Positions 63,217 to 64,000 of a stretch of 64,000 bases of DNA are shown one piece after another (the first letter of the stretch is position 1; every line of letters begins with the position of its first letter). The notes below the pieces were generated by a model. That model was not told the DNA's origin and ran no database searches. It was given only the letters and a program-made list of their open reading frames with translations. The stretch comes from Halogeometricum pallidum JCM 14848 (GTDB lineage Archaea; Halobacteriota; Halobacteria; Halobacteriales; Haloferacaceae), in contig NZ_AOIV01000045.1 in assembly GCF_000337095.1 (NCBI RefSeq), forward strand, positions 62,001-126,000. The letters run 5' to 3'. The position numbers and the translations under genes are program-made.

Positions 63217-63690
63217 TTAGGCGGTGAGGACGGTTACAGGACCCTCGAACTCGAGGATGACCCGCTGGGTCGCGTCGCCGAACAGGGCTTTCCCGGTCGG
63301 GGACCGCTGTCGTCCGGCGAAGAAGACGTGGTCGCAGTCGTACGCCTCGGCGGCGTCGAGAACTCCGTCGGCTTTGTCGCCGACCGAACTGGTGACCTCG
63401 TACTCGACGTCGAACGACGCGAGAACTTCCTCGCCGAGATCGCGCGCGAACTCCGCCGCGCCCGCCCGGGCCTCGCCGGGCGTGTACTTGCCCGAGGCGT
63501 TCGAGAGCGACTCCATCGCCTTTCGGCGGGCGCTGTACTCCTCGTCGGTGGTCGCGTGGACGAGGACCAGTTCGGCGTCGACGCCCTCTGCGAGACTTCC
63601 CGCCTCGCGGAGCAGGTCCTTCGATGCGTCGGTCGGTTCGACGACGGCGAGTGCTCGTTTCACGTTCACCCCGTCCACGTCGAGGATCAT
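63217..63690 (-). CDS. Universal stress protein A family
   Basis: 157 residues from MILDVDGVNVKRALAVVEPT. The USP fold ends with the ATP-binding loop FFAGRQRSPTGKALFGDATQ plus RVILEFEGPVTVLTA, the G-2x-G-9x-G(S/T) pattern. An in-frame GTG at 63720 would start inside the promoter (TATA core at about 63730), leaving no room for transcription, so ATG 63690 is chosen. Divergent from the permease; both flank the regulatory palindromes. Often induced by stress or transport-linked signals. Confidence 0.88.
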   Translation of the reverse strand: MILDVDGVNVKRALAVVEPTDASKDLLREAGSLAEGVDAELVLVHATTDEEYSARRKAMESLSNASGKYTPGEARAGAAEFARDLGEEVLASFDVEYEVTSSVGDKADGVLDAAEAYDCDHVFFAGRQRSPTGKALFGDATQRVILEFEGPVTVLTA

Positions 63691-63720
63691 AAACGCGGGG
63701 CCGGTTTCGACGACCCCCAC

Positions 63721-63744
63721 TTTCGATAATTAAAAATATCGAAA
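63721..63744. promoter_or_regulatory. Perfect 8+8 inverted repeat over the USP promoter
   Basis: TTTCGATA (63721-63728), spacer ATTAAAAA (63729-63736), TATCGAAA (63737-63744). On the minus strand the spacer and arms contain the TATA core about 40 bases before ATG 63690. A dimeric regulator bound here would cover the promoter directly. AT-rich, unlike the surrounding sequence. Confidence 0.55.
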
Positions 63745-63790
63745 TGATATAAAATATTCCTCAGTATCTATTGGTACATATTTTGTAATG

Positions 63791-63802
63791 GAAAATATTT
63801 TC
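63791..63802. promoter_or_regulatory. Perfect 12-base palindrome before the GntP-type permease
   Basis: GAAAATATTTTC, 32 bases upstream of the ATG at 63835, so its TATTTT core may double as the TATA element of the permease gene. A related AAAATATTCC copy lies at 63757-63766 between the two palindromes. Confidence 0.45.
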
Positions 63803-63834
63803 AACGGACGTGGGTGACATCTATCGGAACTCAC

Positions 63835-64000
63835 ATGGCAATCGAATTCGCACACAGCCCGCTTCTGGCGTTCATCGTCGGGCTCATCGTGGTCGTGTTG
63901 TTACTCGTCGTCTGGGACCTTCCGGCGTTCGTCGGCCTGACCATCGCCGCGTTCACGGTCGGACTCGTCAACGCCGCCTTCGTGCCCGACTTCTCGCTGG
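63835..64000 (+). CDS. GntP family permease, N-terminal part (truncated by the window)
   Basis: Fifty-five codons are visible, from MAIEFAHSPLLAFIVGLIVV through LLLVVWDLPAFVGLTIAAFT and VGLVNAAFVPDFSL. The first two membrane helices and the DLPAFVGL loop match the start of gluconate permease-type (GntP) transporters, which take up sugar acids such as gluconate by proton symport. The rest of the gene is outside the window. The divergent stress protein shares its regulatory region. Confidence 0.7.
   Translation, partial: MAIEFAHSPLLAFIVGLIVVVLLLVVWDLPAFVGLTIAAFTVGLVNAAFVPDFSL

Noticed and set aside
1-64000. CRISPR array, insertion sequence or integrase
   Set aside because: No regularly spaced repeats, transposase motifs or terminal repeats were seen across the window.

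Overview
The window is chromosomal DNA of an extremely halophilic archaeon (class Halobacteria). This rests on very high GC with C or G at most third codon positions, strongly acidic proteins, TATA-type archaeal promoters about 25 bases before start codons (many transcripts look leaderless), a GHMP-type archaeal shikimate kinase, two-domain CDC48, KorAB, Lhr helicase, HalX and HalOD1 domains, TrmB, and an intron-bearing tRNA-Trp. The housekeeping set looks most like the Haloferacaceae, but genus cannot be fixed by reading alone. I see no rRNA, insertion sequence, CRISPR array, integrase or replication origin.

Layout. 1-9.2 kb: DNA repair and core genes (SbcD-related phosphoesterase end, Lhr helicase, CDC48 ATPase), then archaeal shikimate kinase overlapping chorismate mutase. 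9.2-11.9 kb: an accessory-looking patch with a start-less reading-frame remnant, a winged-helix methyltransferase and an HTH regulator, with a symmetrical operator-like site between them. 12-16.5 kb: dehalogenase-type HAD, SDR, alpha/beta hydrolase, membrane protein and a tiny two-helix protein. 16.6-21.6 kb: a complete carbohydrate-type ABC importer operon preceded by an arginine-rich mini-ORF coupled to the binding-protein start. 21.6-31 kb: SurE, Rsm22-like methyltransferase plus TyrA, a second SDR, an M24 peptidase, AroA and AroC. With AroK and chorismate mutase the window holds much of the aromatic amino acid pathway.

31-42 kb: KorAB with an adjacent Lrp-type regulator, DinB polymerase, a HerA/DUF87-type ATPase, triosephosphate isomerase, an MBF1-like factor, and an operon of HisC, an Fap7-like adenylate kinase and a CDP-alcohol phosphotransferase. 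42.1-43.7 kb: a small accessory cassette of an Mrr-type nuclease, an unknown acidic protein and a membrane protein. 43.7-55.9 kb: miscellaneous metabolism and signalling (FAH-family hydrolase, AIM24-like, metal-dependent hydrolase, sensor kinase, PGF-pre-PGF surface protein, OsmC, PfpI, NagD-type HAD, GTP cyclohydrolase III, HalOD1 protein), tRNA-Trp, and small conserved haloarchaeal proteins.

56-64 kb: IMP dehydrogenase, a TrmB-family regulator, a HalX response regulator preceded by a coupled upstream ORF, then the most unusual locus. This is a 47-amino-acid one-helix peptide abutting tail-to-tail a 721-residue CHAT-type caspase-fold protease, which is itself downstream of a DUF7504-like partner. 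The window ends with a universal stress protein and the start of a GntP-type permease, transcribed divergently from a region with two clear palindromes.

Best candidates for an undescribed system: the CHAT protease/small peptide/DUF7504 locus (about 59.95-63.1 kb), the Mrr nuclease cassette (42.1-43.7 kb), and the two leader ORFs whose stop codons overlap the next start as ATGA (16.79 and 59.04 kb).
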